18,005 nt of DNA from Opitutus sp. GAS368 (lineage in GTDB: Bacteria; Verrucomicrobiota; Verrucomicrobiia; Opitutales; Opitutaceae): contig CAMAXB010000024.1 in the NCBI GenBank assembly GCA_945862035.1, forward strand, positions 1 through 18,005, given 5' to 3'. The notes beneath the pieces are model-generated. The model did not search any database. It was given only the letters and a program-made list of their open reading frames with translations, and was not told where the DNA came from. The first letter of the stretch is position 1; every line of letters starts with the position of its first letter. Of the stretch, positions 6,621 through 13,435 are shown piece after piece. The translations under genes and the position numbers were made by a program.

Positions 6621-6995
6621 ATGGTTAGTCCCGCCCGTCTCCGACCCACCTTGGTCAGCCTGAGCCTGCTGCTCCTTGCCCTGCTCACCGGCTGCCGGGA
6701 CGCGGATCCGATCATCAGCGTCACCGACACCGGTCAGGCCGAGCGGCTTTCGATTGGGAAGACTGCCGGTCAGGGCCCGGTCAAGCAACTCCGGCTTCAG
6801 GTCGAGGGCCAGCTCAACGGAACCGCCCAATTGGTGGTCATCATGGAGGGCCAGCCTTTTCACGTCTTCACCCTTTCCGACTCGATCGATCTTACGTGGA
6901 AGGACCGCTGGCCACACGACCGCGCCCGCCTTGCCTACAATCCGGGCACCGCCACCGGCGGGTCGCTGCGGATCAGATACCGCTTCGTTGACTAG
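6621..6995 (+). CDS. Small lipoprotein of unknown function
   Basis: From the ATG at 6621 the product has 124 residues. It opens with a type II signal: Arg at 6 and 8, a Leu-rich core (LVSLSLLLLALL) and lipobox LTGC, with Cys25 as the lipidated residue. Arg follows the Cys, so sorting to the outer membrane is plausible. The mature part (about 100 residues) looks beta-rich, with no Cys after the lipobox and alternating hydrophobic stretches (QLRLQVEGQL, AQLVVIMEGQPFHVFTL, SLRIRYRFVD). I recognise no family. The frame is open further upstream (to about 6510), but that extension would bury the signal peptide. AGG at 6615-6617 is a partial ribosome-binding site. It is divergent from sodA (122 bp) and ends 9 bp from the convergent ptsI stop. 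Confidence 0.8.
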   Translation: MVSPARLRPTLVSLSLLLLALLTGCRDADPIISVTDTGQAERLSIGKTAGQGPVKQLRLQVEGQLNGTAQLVVIMEGQPFHVFTLSDSIDLTWKDRWPHDRARLAYNPGTATGGSLRIRYRFVD

Positions 6996-7004
6996 GCGAG
7001 TCGG

Positions 7005-8777
7005 CTACTGCGGCTTGAGCCGTGCGCTGCAAAAGGCATCGCAGAGCGCGTAAATTTCCTTGGGCGCATCAAGCGCGAGCGCCTGCGCCGCAAGAGCCCG
7101 GGCTTCCGCCATCGTCAGCGCACGCACGAGGTACTTCACGGCCGGCAGCGAAGGCGGAGTCATGCTGAGCTCATCCACCCCCAGTCCGAGGAGCAGCGCG
7201 GTGTAAACGGGATCGCCCGCCATCTCGCCGCAGACACTGACCTTGATGCCCGCCTTGTGCGCCTCGTCCACCACGTGCTTGAGCGTACGCAGGACTGCGG
7301 GGTGCGTGGGCTCGTAGAGGTGCGCGATGCGGTCATTGACCCTGTCAATTGCCAGCAGGTACTGGATGAGATCGTTGGTCCCGATACTGAAGAAATCGCA
7401 TTCACGGGCGAGGAGATCCGCCGTCACCGCTGCGCTCGGAATCTCGATCATGCTCCCGACGGCCAGATCCGGATCAAACGGCTGTCCCTCCGCCATAAGT
7501 TCTGCCTTGCACGTCGCCAGCACGGCATTGGCCCGGCCCAGTTCCTCGCGGCCGCTGATCATCGGGTACATCAGTAGCACCTTGCCGTGGGCACTGGCCC
7601 GGAGGATCGCCCTCAGCTGCGTCTTGAACAAATCGAGGTGCTCCAAGCAGAAGCGGATCGCGCGAAACCCGAGGAAGGGGTTCTGCTCCTGCGGGAAAAG
7701 GCCGGGGGCACCGACCATCGGCTTGTCGCCGCCGAGGTCCAGGGTCCGGATCACCACCGGAGCCGGCGCGAGGGCCGCGACCGTGTCACGGTAGGACGCG
7801 AACAACTCGGCCTCATTGGGCAGCTTGGTCGCGCTGAGGTACAGGAATTCGGTGCGGAACAGCCCAACGCCATCCGCCGCGTACTCCTTGACCAACGCGG
7901 TCTCCTCCGCGTGCTCGATGTTCGCCCGCAGGGGAACGGTGGTGCCGTCCTGAGTGATGGCCGGCAGGCGCACCGCCTCCATCAGGCGCTGCTCGAAGCT
8001 CTTTTTCTGCAGACGGATCTTACCATAGCGGAACAACGTCTGTTCCGACGGGTTCACGATCACCACCCCGTCGTAACCATCCACGATTACCCAATCCCCG
8101 TTGCGCAGGCGCTTCGTCAGGTCGCGCACGCCCACCACCGCGGGGATCTTCATCGACCGCGCAACAATGACCGCGTGGCTCGTCTTGCTCCCGGTATCCG
8201 TGACAATCCCAAAGGCCTGGGACCGGTCGATCCCCGCGGCGTCCGAGGGCGAGATGTCGTTCGCCACCACGATCCGCTTGTCGACCAATTCGCTCAGCTT
8301 CTGGCCGCCACCCGTCCGTCCCAGAAGATTGTGGAGGACCCGCTGGGCCACGTCGCGCAGATCACCCCCGCGTTCGCGCAGATATTCGTCATCGATCTCG
8401 TCGAAGGCCTTGATGTAGCGCCGGGAAACCGTGTTGAAGCAGGTCTCGATGTTATGGCCGTTGAGTTCGAACTCCCGGAAGGTTTCTGCAATCAGCGCCT
8501 GGTCCTCCAGCACCATCAGGTGGGCATCAAAAATCCGCGCCTCATCGGGCCCGAGATTTTTCTCCACCTGCGCCTGGATCTGCTGGATTTGCTGGCGCGT
8601 CGCGAGCAGCGCGACCTCGAAGCGGCCAATCTCCTCCATCCGCTTCTCCGGATTGACGTGGTAAACGGGCACCTCGATCTCCGTTTGGATGTAGAGGAAG
8701 ATTTGACCGTACGCGATTCCCTGCGAGGCGGAGATGCCTTGCACGGAATACTCTTCCTTGGGACGGACGTCGGGCAT
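7005..8777 (-). CDS. ptsI: Phosphoenolpyruvate-protein phosphotransferase (PTS Enzyme I)
   Basis: Enzyme I takes phosphate from PEP and passes it to HPr, the first step of the PTS. The 590-residue length is typical. The order is normal: an N-terminal HPr-binding/phospho-His region with DTGSKTSHAVIVARSMKIPA at 194-213 (active His201), then the PEP-binding barrel with VGLFRTEFLY at 304-313, GSMIEIPSA at 441-449, SIGTNDLIQY at 464-473 and CGEM with Cys516 at the position of the catalytic Cys. No HPr or EII gene is nearby, so whether it feeds sugar uptake or only regulatory phosphorylation cannot be told here. The ATG at 8777 has AAGG about 10 nt upstream. ispE lies 83 bp upstream on the same strand. 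Confidence 0.97.
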   Translation of the reverse strand: MPDVRPKEEYSVQGISASQGIAYGQIFLYIQTEIEVPVYHVNPEKRMEEIGRFEVALLATRQQIQQIQAQVEKNLGPDEARIFDAHLMVLEDQALIAETFREFELNGHNIETCFNTVSRRYIKAFDEIDDEYLRERGGDLRDVAQRVLHNLLGRTGGGQKLSELVDKRIVVANDISPSDAAGIDRSQAFGIVTDTGSKTSHAVIVARSMKIPAVVGVRDLTKRLRNGDWVIVDGYDGVVIVNPSEQTLFRYGKIRLQKKSFEQRLMEAVRLPAITQDGTTVPLRANIEHAEETALVKEYAADGVGLFRTEFLYLSATKLPNEAELFASYRDTVAALAPAPVVIRTLDLGGDKPMVGAPGLFPQEQNPFLGFRAIRFCLEHLDLFKTQLRAILRASAHGKVLLMYPMISGREELGRANAVLATCKAELMAEGQPFDPDLAVGSMIEIPSAAVTADLLARECDFFSIGTNDLIQYLLAIDRVNDRIAHLYEPTHPAVLRTLKHVVDEAHKAGIKVSVCGEMAGDPVYTALLLGLGVDELSMTPPSLPAVKYLVRALTMAEARALAAQALALDAPKEIYALCDAFCSARLKPQ

Positions 8778-8814
8778 GCAGTAAGCGCCTTGCAGCGCAG
8801 TTCGGGCGTCCGGA

Positions 8815-8844
8815 GGTTAACGCCCCGCCGCGCCCAAGGGTCAA
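8815..8844 (-). promoter_or_regulatory. Weak candidate promoter for ptsI
   Basis: On the minus strand TTGACC (8844-8839) could be a -35 element, with GTTAAC or TTAACC at 17-18 bp (8821-8815) as a poor -10. It lies in the 83-bp gap between ispE and ptsI, 38 bp before the ptsI ATG. The -35 is good but the -10 match is weak; ptsI could equally be transcribed from the ispE promoter. Confidence 0.2.
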
Positions 8845-8860
8845 CTGGCTTTTGTAGAAT

Positions 8861-9751
8861 TCAGCCGACGATCCGGGTGGCCACGACAAAAGCGGAGCCG
8901 CCCCATGCCTCCCGAATCATGGTCGCCACCTTCTCGCGCGGCGTTTCCGGCGTGAGCAGCGCGAAACAGGCGCTGCCACTGCCGCTCATGCGCGCGCCCA
9001 GGCCGAACTCCGAGCGCAGCCGCTCCAGCAGCACGGGCAGCGCGGGAAATTTCTCAAAGGCCGGCGCCTCCATCGTGTTCAGCAGCAGATCCTCGGCCGG
9101 CGCCTCCGCGGAGCCGCTCCACCAGGCCAGTCGCGCCTCCGCCTCCGCCGCAGGCAGGTACTGCTGGCCCGCCGCCAGCCGTCCGTAGGCCCAGGCCGTG
9201 GGAATGGCAAAGGCCGGTTTGAAGATCAGCACCTCGCGCCCCACCAATCGGCCCCGATCTGCGACTGGCTCAATCCGCTCGCCGCGTCCGCGCATGATCA
9301 CCGGCCCTCCCCGCAAAAAAAGCATGCAGTCCGAACCGATCCGTGCCGCCACGGTCGCCAGCGCACCCGGGTCGAGAGGATGCCCCGTCAAGCTATTGAG
9401 CGCCCGCAACGCCGTCGTCGCGTTGCTGCTGCCACCCCCCAAGCCGGCCCCCATGGGAATCCGCTTCGTCAGGTGAAAGGCCACCCGCCCCCGCCAGCCG
9501 GTCGCCTCAGCAAACGCCGCGGCCGCCTTCAGAACAAGATTGGACCCGTCGGCCGGCACCGCCGGATCGTCACAGGTGAGCGTGAACGCCCCACCCCCGG
9601 TGTCCGTCCCGGGCAAAAGCTCCGTCACCAATTCGTCACCAAAGGCCAGCGGGACGGCGAGCGAGACCAAGTCATGAAACCCGTCCGCCCGCCTTCCGGT
9701 GATGGCGAGGAAGAGGTTCAGCTTCGCGGGGCTCGAAAGGCAGAGGCGCAC
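8861..9751 (-). CDS. ispE: 4-diphosphocytidyl-2-C-methyl-D-erythritol kinase
   Basis: IspE phosphorylates CDP-methylerythritol in the MEP isoprenoid pathway; it is a cytosolic GHMP kinase. With a GTG start at 9751 the product has 296 residues and begins in family style, with SSPAKLNLFLAITGRRADGF at 6-25. Lys10 and Asp141 (GSDCMLFL) fall at the catalytic positions. The ATP loop PMGAGLGGGSSNATTALRAL lies at 99-118, and the C-terminal GHMP motif SGSGSACFALL at 256-266. The frame stays open far upstream across pyrF, but that is antisense shadow. An ATG at 9835 (28 extra codons) would leave only 16 bp to the pyrF ATG, so GTG 9751 is preferred. It is upstream of ptsI and divergent from pyrF. The CMLFL after Asp141 differs from the usual VPFFL. 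Confidence 0.93.
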   Translation of the reverse strand: MRLCLSSPAKLNLFLAITGRRADGFHDLVSLAVPLAFGDELVTELLPGTDTGGGAFTLTCDDPAVPADGSNLVLKAAAAFAEATGWRGRVAFHLTKRIPMGAGLGGGSSNATTALRALNSLTGHPLDPGALATVAARIGSDCMLFLRGGPVIMRGRGERIEPVADRGRLVGREVLIFKPAFAIPTAWAYGRLAAGQQYLPAAEAEARLAWWSGSAEAPAEDLLLNTMEAPAFEKFPALPVLLERLRSEFGLGARMSGSGSACFALLTPETPREKVATMIREAWGGSAFVVATRIVG

Positions 9752-9851
9752 CCATGGACTAAAGCGGGTCCCGGCCTTGTTTGAACGCCAAATTTCACCC
9801 GCACGAATTTTCTTTCGGTCGGCGCGGATTAGCATGCACTGAAGGGCGACC
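9752..9851. promoter_or_regulatory. Divergent ispE/pyrF intergenic region
   Basis: These 100 bp separate the GTG of ispE from the ATG of pyrF and must serve both directions if both are transcribed from here. The middle (about 9788-9820) is relatively AT-rich (CAAATTTCACCC, GAATTTTCTTTC). I see no confident promoter hexamers. GAAGGG at 9841-9846 is a plausible ribosome-binding site for pyrF, 5 nt before its ATG. Confidence 0.4.
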
Positions 9852-10550
9852 ATGGCCTGCGACCTCATCCTCGTCCTCGACGCCCAATCTCCCCGCGATG
9901 TCATCCCCGCGCTTCGTCCCCTGCAAGGCACGGTCCGGTGGATCAAGGTGGGCTTGGAAATGTTCACCGCCTGCGGGCCCGACTGCGTGCAGGAAATTGC
10001 CGGTCTGGGCTTCAAGGTTTTTCTCGACCTCAAGCTGCACGACATCCCCAACACGGTCGCGAAGGCCGTCGAGTCCGTCTCCCGCCTGCCGATCGGGATG
10101 CTCACTCTCCACACTTCCGGCGGGCGCGAAATGATGCAGTGGGCGGTCAAGGCCCAGCAGCAACACGCCCCGCACCTGCTGCTCCTTGGCGTCACGGTCC
10201 TCACGTCGACCAGCGCCCAGGGTTTGGCGGAGACGGGCGTGCCCGACTCCCCTGAGAAACAGGTCGTGCGTCTCGGCCAGCTCGCCGTGGAAGCGGGCCT
10301 GCGGGGCCTGGTTTGCTCTCCGCTCGAAATCGCTCCGCTGCGCGCCGTGCTGCCCCCCGGGGTCGCCTTGGTCACGCCCGGCATTCGGCCGCGCGACGCC
10401 AAGGCCGACGACCAGACCCGCGTAATGACCCCGGGCGAGGCCGCACGCGCCGGCGCCAACTTCCTCGTGGTCGGACGCCCCATCTTCAAGGCTCCGGACC
10501 CCGTCGCGGCCGCCCGGGCCATCCTGGCGGAGATCACCCAAGCCGGCTAG
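9852..10550 (+). CDS. pyrF: Orotidine 5'-phosphate decarboxylase
   Basis: It decarboxylates OMP to UMP, the last step of de novo pyrimidine synthesis. The 232-residue length and motifs match the bacterial class I enzyme: Asp10 in ILVLDA, Lys32 in WIKVGLEMF, the catalytic DLKLHD at 59-64 (Asp59, Lys61, Asp64), VTPGIRP at 174-180 and the phosphate-binding GANFLVVGRPI at 201-211 (Arg209). The ATG at 9852 follows GAAGGG with 5-nt spacing, the best Shine-Dalgarno in this gene set. ispD begins 64 bp downstream on the same strand with no terminator visible, so pyrF probably heads the pyrF-ispD-ispF-oppA-oppA transcript. Confidence 0.97.
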   Translation: MACDLILVLDAQSPRDVIPALRPLQGTVRWIKVGLEMFTACGPDCVQEIAGLGFKVFLDLKLHDIPNTVAKAVESVSRLPIGMLTLHTSGGREMMQWAVKAQQQHAPHLLLLGVTVLTSTSAQGLAETGVPDSPEKQVVRLGQLAVEAGLRGLVCSPLEIAPLRAVLPPGVALVTPGIRPRDAKADDQTRVMTPGEAARAGANFLVVGRPIFKAPDPVAAARAILAEITQAG

Positions 10551-10614
10551 GCGCGGCTCCTTCCGCGGAACTTCCTGTTCAAATCGCAGTCTCCCCCCTT
10601 CACTTCGCCCCACC

Positions 10615-11295
10615 ATGAGCCGCACTGCTGCCATCCTCCTCGCTGCCGGAAGCGGCGCACGCATGCAGGGCAGGGTGGCGGACAAGGTTCTCGCCCCGCT
10701 CGGCGGCCGCCCCCTCTTCTCCCACTCCGCCGCCACCTTCCTCGAAAGCGGCGTGGTTGACTACTACGTGGTGGTCTACCGCGACCAGCGCCAAATGCTC
10801 GAGCTCTCCGCCTTCGCGCCTACCCCGGCCACTTTCGTGAAGGGTGGCCGCGAGCGCCAAGATTCGGTCGCTCAGGCGCTGGCCGCCCTGCCGCCGGATA
10901 TTGCCCACGTCTTCATCCACGACTGCGCCCGCCCATTTATCCGTCCGGATCAGCTCGTCACCCTGCACAAAATCGTCCGCCGCGAACACGCCGTCGTGCT
11001 GGCCCATCGCGTGACGGACACCATCAAGCTTCACCACAAGTCCGGCCGCCTTGGACCGCTCAAGCGCGACCGGCTCTGGGCCATGGAGACCCCCCAGGTC
11101 TTCCGCCGCGATTTGATCGTCTCCGCCTATGAGCGCGCGCGGGATCGCGACGTCCGCCTGACCGACGACGCCGCCGCGGTCGAGTTGCTCAAACACCCGG
11201 TTGCCCTGCTCGAGAACCCCTATCCCAATCCCAAACTGACGACACCGGCCGACCTGCTCTGGTTCGAGTACCTGCTCGCCCACGCCGCGACTTGA
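10615..11295 (+). CDS. ispD: 2-C-methyl-D-erythritol 4-phosphate cytidylyltransferase
   Basis: IspD couples CTP to methylerythritol phosphate, the step before IspE. The 226 residues show the complete family pattern: AAILLAAGSGARM at 5-17, Lys24 (DKVLAPLGGRPL), GGRERQDSV at 77-85, HDCARPF at 102-108, Arg151 and ETPQVF in the stretch 150-163, TDDAAAVE at 183-190, and Lys207 in NPKLTTPADL. Lys24, Arg151 and Lys207 match the essential residues Lys27, Arg157 and Lys213 of the E. coli enzyme. The ATG at 10615 is preceded by a pyrimidine-rich leader (CTTCACTTCGCCCCACC) without Shine-Dalgarno. It is followed 24 bp later by ispF, the usual pairing. Confidence 0.97.
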   Translation: MSRTAAILLAAGSGARMQGRVADKVLAPLGGRPLFSHSAATFLESGVVDYYVVVYRDQRQMLELSAFAPTPATFVKGGRERQDSVAQALAALPPDIAHVFIHDCARPFIRPDQLVTLHKIVRREHAVVLAHRVTDTIKLHHKSGRLGPLKRDRLWAMETPQVFRRDLIVSAYERARDRDVRLTDDAAAVELLKHPVALLENPYPNPKLTTPADLLWFEYLLAHAAT

Positions 11296-11319
11296 CCGGC
11301 CCGCTACCACGATCTGCCC

Positions 11320-11802
11320 ATGGCCTCCCTTCGTATCGGTCACGGCTACGACATCCACCGCACCCTCCCCGGCCGGTCCCTTGTGCTGGGCGGGGTCCGC
11401 TTCGAGTCGGACTTCGGGCTCGACGGTCACTCCGACGCAGACTGCCTGACGCACGCCATCTGCGACGCTCTGCTCGGGGCGGCCGGTCTGCCCGACATTG
11501 GTCACTTCTTTCCGACTACCGACCCGGCCTTCAAGAACATCGATTCTCAGCGGCTGCTGCAGACGGTGGCGGCCGAGTTGCGCGCGCGCGGCTGGCGTAT
11601 CGTCAATGTGGACGCCTCACTCGTCGCGGAGCGACCCAAGATCGCGCCGCGGCTCACGGAGATGAAGGCCAGGCTCGCCCATTCCGCGGGCCTGACGCCG
11701 GAGGACGTGGGCCTGAAGGCGACCACCAACGAGGGTTCTGACGATATCGGTCGCGGCCTTGCGATCGCAGCCCACGCAGTGGCCCTGATCGAGCGGATCT
11801 GA
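11320..11802 (+). CDS. ispF: 2-C-methyl-D-erythritol 2,4-cyclodiphosphate synthase
   Basis: IspF cyclises the IspE product with loss of CMP; it works as a zinc-dependent homotrimer. The 160-residue protein has the metal ligands Asp11 and His13 (GYDIH) and His45 (DCLTHA), the GHSDAD loop at 36-41, and the DIGHFFPTTDP segment at 59-69. The late signature KATTNEGSDDIGRGLAIAA (133-151) departs from the usual TTxExxGFxGRGEGIA: GF is replaced by DD and EG by LA. The framework residues T-T-x-E and G-R are kept. The start at ATG 11320 lacks a Shine-Dalgarno. Its TGA shares a base with the ATG of the following lipoprotein gene (TGATG), so translation is probably coupled. Confidence 0.96.
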   Translation: MASLRIGHGYDIHRTLPGRSLVLGGVRFESDFGLDGHSDADCLTHAICDALLGAAGLPDIGHFFPTTDPAFKNIDSQRLLQTVAAELRARGWRIVNVDASLVAERPKIAPRLTEMKARLAHSAGLTPEDVGLKATTNEGSDDIGRGLAIAAHAVALIERI

Positions 11803-13424
11803 TGCCGACCATGACGTGGCACCTTCGTCTTCTGCTGGCCCTCGCGGGCGGGTTCCTGTTGGCCGGCTGCGCCGGTCGCGAGACGGCCGTGCAGAGCGGG
11901 TCCCGCCAACAAGTCCTGCACCGGGGCATCGGCGTGGAACCGTCCGACCTCGATCCCCACCTCGCCACCGCCACCAACGATTTCCACACGATCTCGGCCC
12001 TATTCGAAGGCTTGGTCGGCCAGGATCCGACCGACCTCAGCCCGGTCCCGGGGGTCGCCGAGCGCTGGGAAACCTCGGCGGACGCGCGCACCTACACCTT
12101 TCATCTTCGCGCCAACGCGCGCTGGTCCAATGGAGACGCGGTGACAGCGCAGGATTTTGTCGCCTCCTACCGCCGCATGCTTTCGGCCTCGCTCGCCGCC
12201 GACAACGCAAACCTGCTGTACGTCCTGCAAGGCGCCGAGGCCTTCCACAAGGGCGGCTCCACCGATTTTGGCACGGTCGGCGCCACCGCCTTGGACGAGC
12301 GCACCCTCCGTCTGACCCTGGAACACCCCACCCTCTATTTCCTGTCCCTGCTCCAACACTGGGCGTGGTATCCGGTTCACCTGCCCACCATTGAAAAGAG
12401 CGGCGGAGCCGCGGTGCGCGGAAACCCATGGGCCCGGGTCGGCACCCTCGTCAGCAACGGTCCCTTCGTCCTGACCGAGTGGCGCCCGAACCAGCGCATC
12501 ATCGTCACGAAATCACCCACCTATTGGGATGCGGCCACCGTGCGGCTGCAGGCGATTCATCTGTACCCGATCGACAGCCGCGACGCGGAGGAGCGCGCCT
12601 TCCGCGCGGGCCAGCTTCACGTCACGGAGGCCCTGCCCGCCGGCAAGGCCGAGACCTACCGCCGCGACCGTCCGGAGGTGCTGCGAATTGATCCCTACCT
12701 CGGGACCGAGTTCTACCGCATCAATGTCACCCGGCCATTCCTGAACGAAAAGCGCGTCCGGCGCGCCCTCGCGCTCGCCGTTGATCGCCGCGCGATCGTT
12801 GATCGCATTTTACAGGGCGGACAGGAACCCGCCGCGGCTTTTACGCCACCCGGGACCGCCGGCTACCGTTCAACTGCGAGCCTGCCAACCGACATCGCCG
12901 AAGCGCGACGCCTGCTCGCCGAGGCGGGCTACCCCGGAGGCATCGGCGCACCCTCGATCGAGCTGACCTTCAATACCTCCGAAACCCACCGGATCGTGGC
13001 CGAGGCCGTGCAGGAGATGTGGCGCCGTGAACTCGGGCTCGAAGTCCGCCTGGTCAACCAGGAACTGCGCAGCGTACTTGCGGCCCGGCGCACCGGCGAT
13101 TTCCAGATCCTGCGCTCGGTTTGGATCGGCGACTACGCCGATCCCTCCACCTTCCTTAACCTCTGGCGGAGCGACAGCGGCAACAATTACACCGGCTGGG
13201 CCTCCCCGGCCTACGACCAGCTCACTTTTCAGGCGGCCCGCACGAGCGATACGAACGCGCGCCACGCCCTGCTCGCGCGGGCCGAGGCCCTGCTCCTTGA
13301 GGACGCGCCCCTCATCCCGATCTACCACTACACGCACGTCTTCCTCGTCCATCCCGACGTCAAGGGCTGGCACCCCACCCTGCTCGATCACCACCCGTAC
13401 AAACACGTGTGGCTGGAGCCGTGA
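11802..13424 (+). CDS. OppA-type peptide-binding lipoprotein, first of a tandem pair
   Basis: This is a 540-residue extracytoplasmic solute-binding protein of the SBP family 5 (OppA/DppA type). The signal peptide ends in lipobox LAGC with Cys23. Family motifs include LFEGLV at 67-72, RWSNGDAVTAQDFVASYRRM at 107-126 (very like E. coli OppA), SNGPFVLTEW at 218-227, and VRRALALAVDRRAIV at 319-333. Such proteins bind oligopeptides or related ligands for an ABC importer, but no permease or ATPase is encoded within the window. Start ATG at 11802 overlaps the ispF stop by one base; ATG 11811 is an alternative that also keeps the signal. A second, clearly related copy follows directly. Confidence 0.93.
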   Translation: MPTMTWHLRLLLALAGGFLLAGCAGRETAVQSGSRQQVLHRGIGVEPSDLDPHLATATNDFHTISALFEGLVGQDPTDLSPVPGVAERWETSADARTYTFHLRANARWSNGDAVTAQDFVASYRRMLSASLAADNANLLYVLQGAEAFHKGGSTDFGTVGATALDERTLRLTLEHPTLYFLSLLQHWAWYPVHLPTIEKSGGAAVRGNPWARVGTLVSNGPFVLTEWRPNQRIIVTKSPTYWDAATVRLQAIHLYPIDSRDAEERAFRAGQLHVTEALPAGKAETYRRDRPEVLRIDPYLGTEFYRINVTRPFLNEKRVRRALALAVDRRAIVDRILQGGQEPAAAFTPPGTAGYRSTASLPTDIAEARRLLAEAGYPGGIGAPSIELTFNTSETHRIVAEAVQEMWRRELGLEVRLVNQELRSVLAARRTGDFQILRSVWIGDYADPSTFLNLWRSDSGNNYTGWASPAYDQLTFQAARTSDTNARHALLARAEALLLEDAPLIPIYHYTHVFLVHPDVKGWHPTLLDHHPYKHVWLEP

Positions 13425-13435
13425 AGCCCACCGCC

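Noticed and set aside
7587..9188. 533-codon + strand frame opposite ptsI and the end of ispE
   Set aside because: Antisense shadow of GC-rich codon structure; the opposite strand carries complete enzyme signatures and this frame has none.
9752..10537. Long upstream extension of the ispE frame (to 558 codons) across pyrF on the minus strand
   Set aside because: It is antisense to a well-supported pyrF, its translation is low-complexity and family-free, and IspE homology begins just after GTG 9751.
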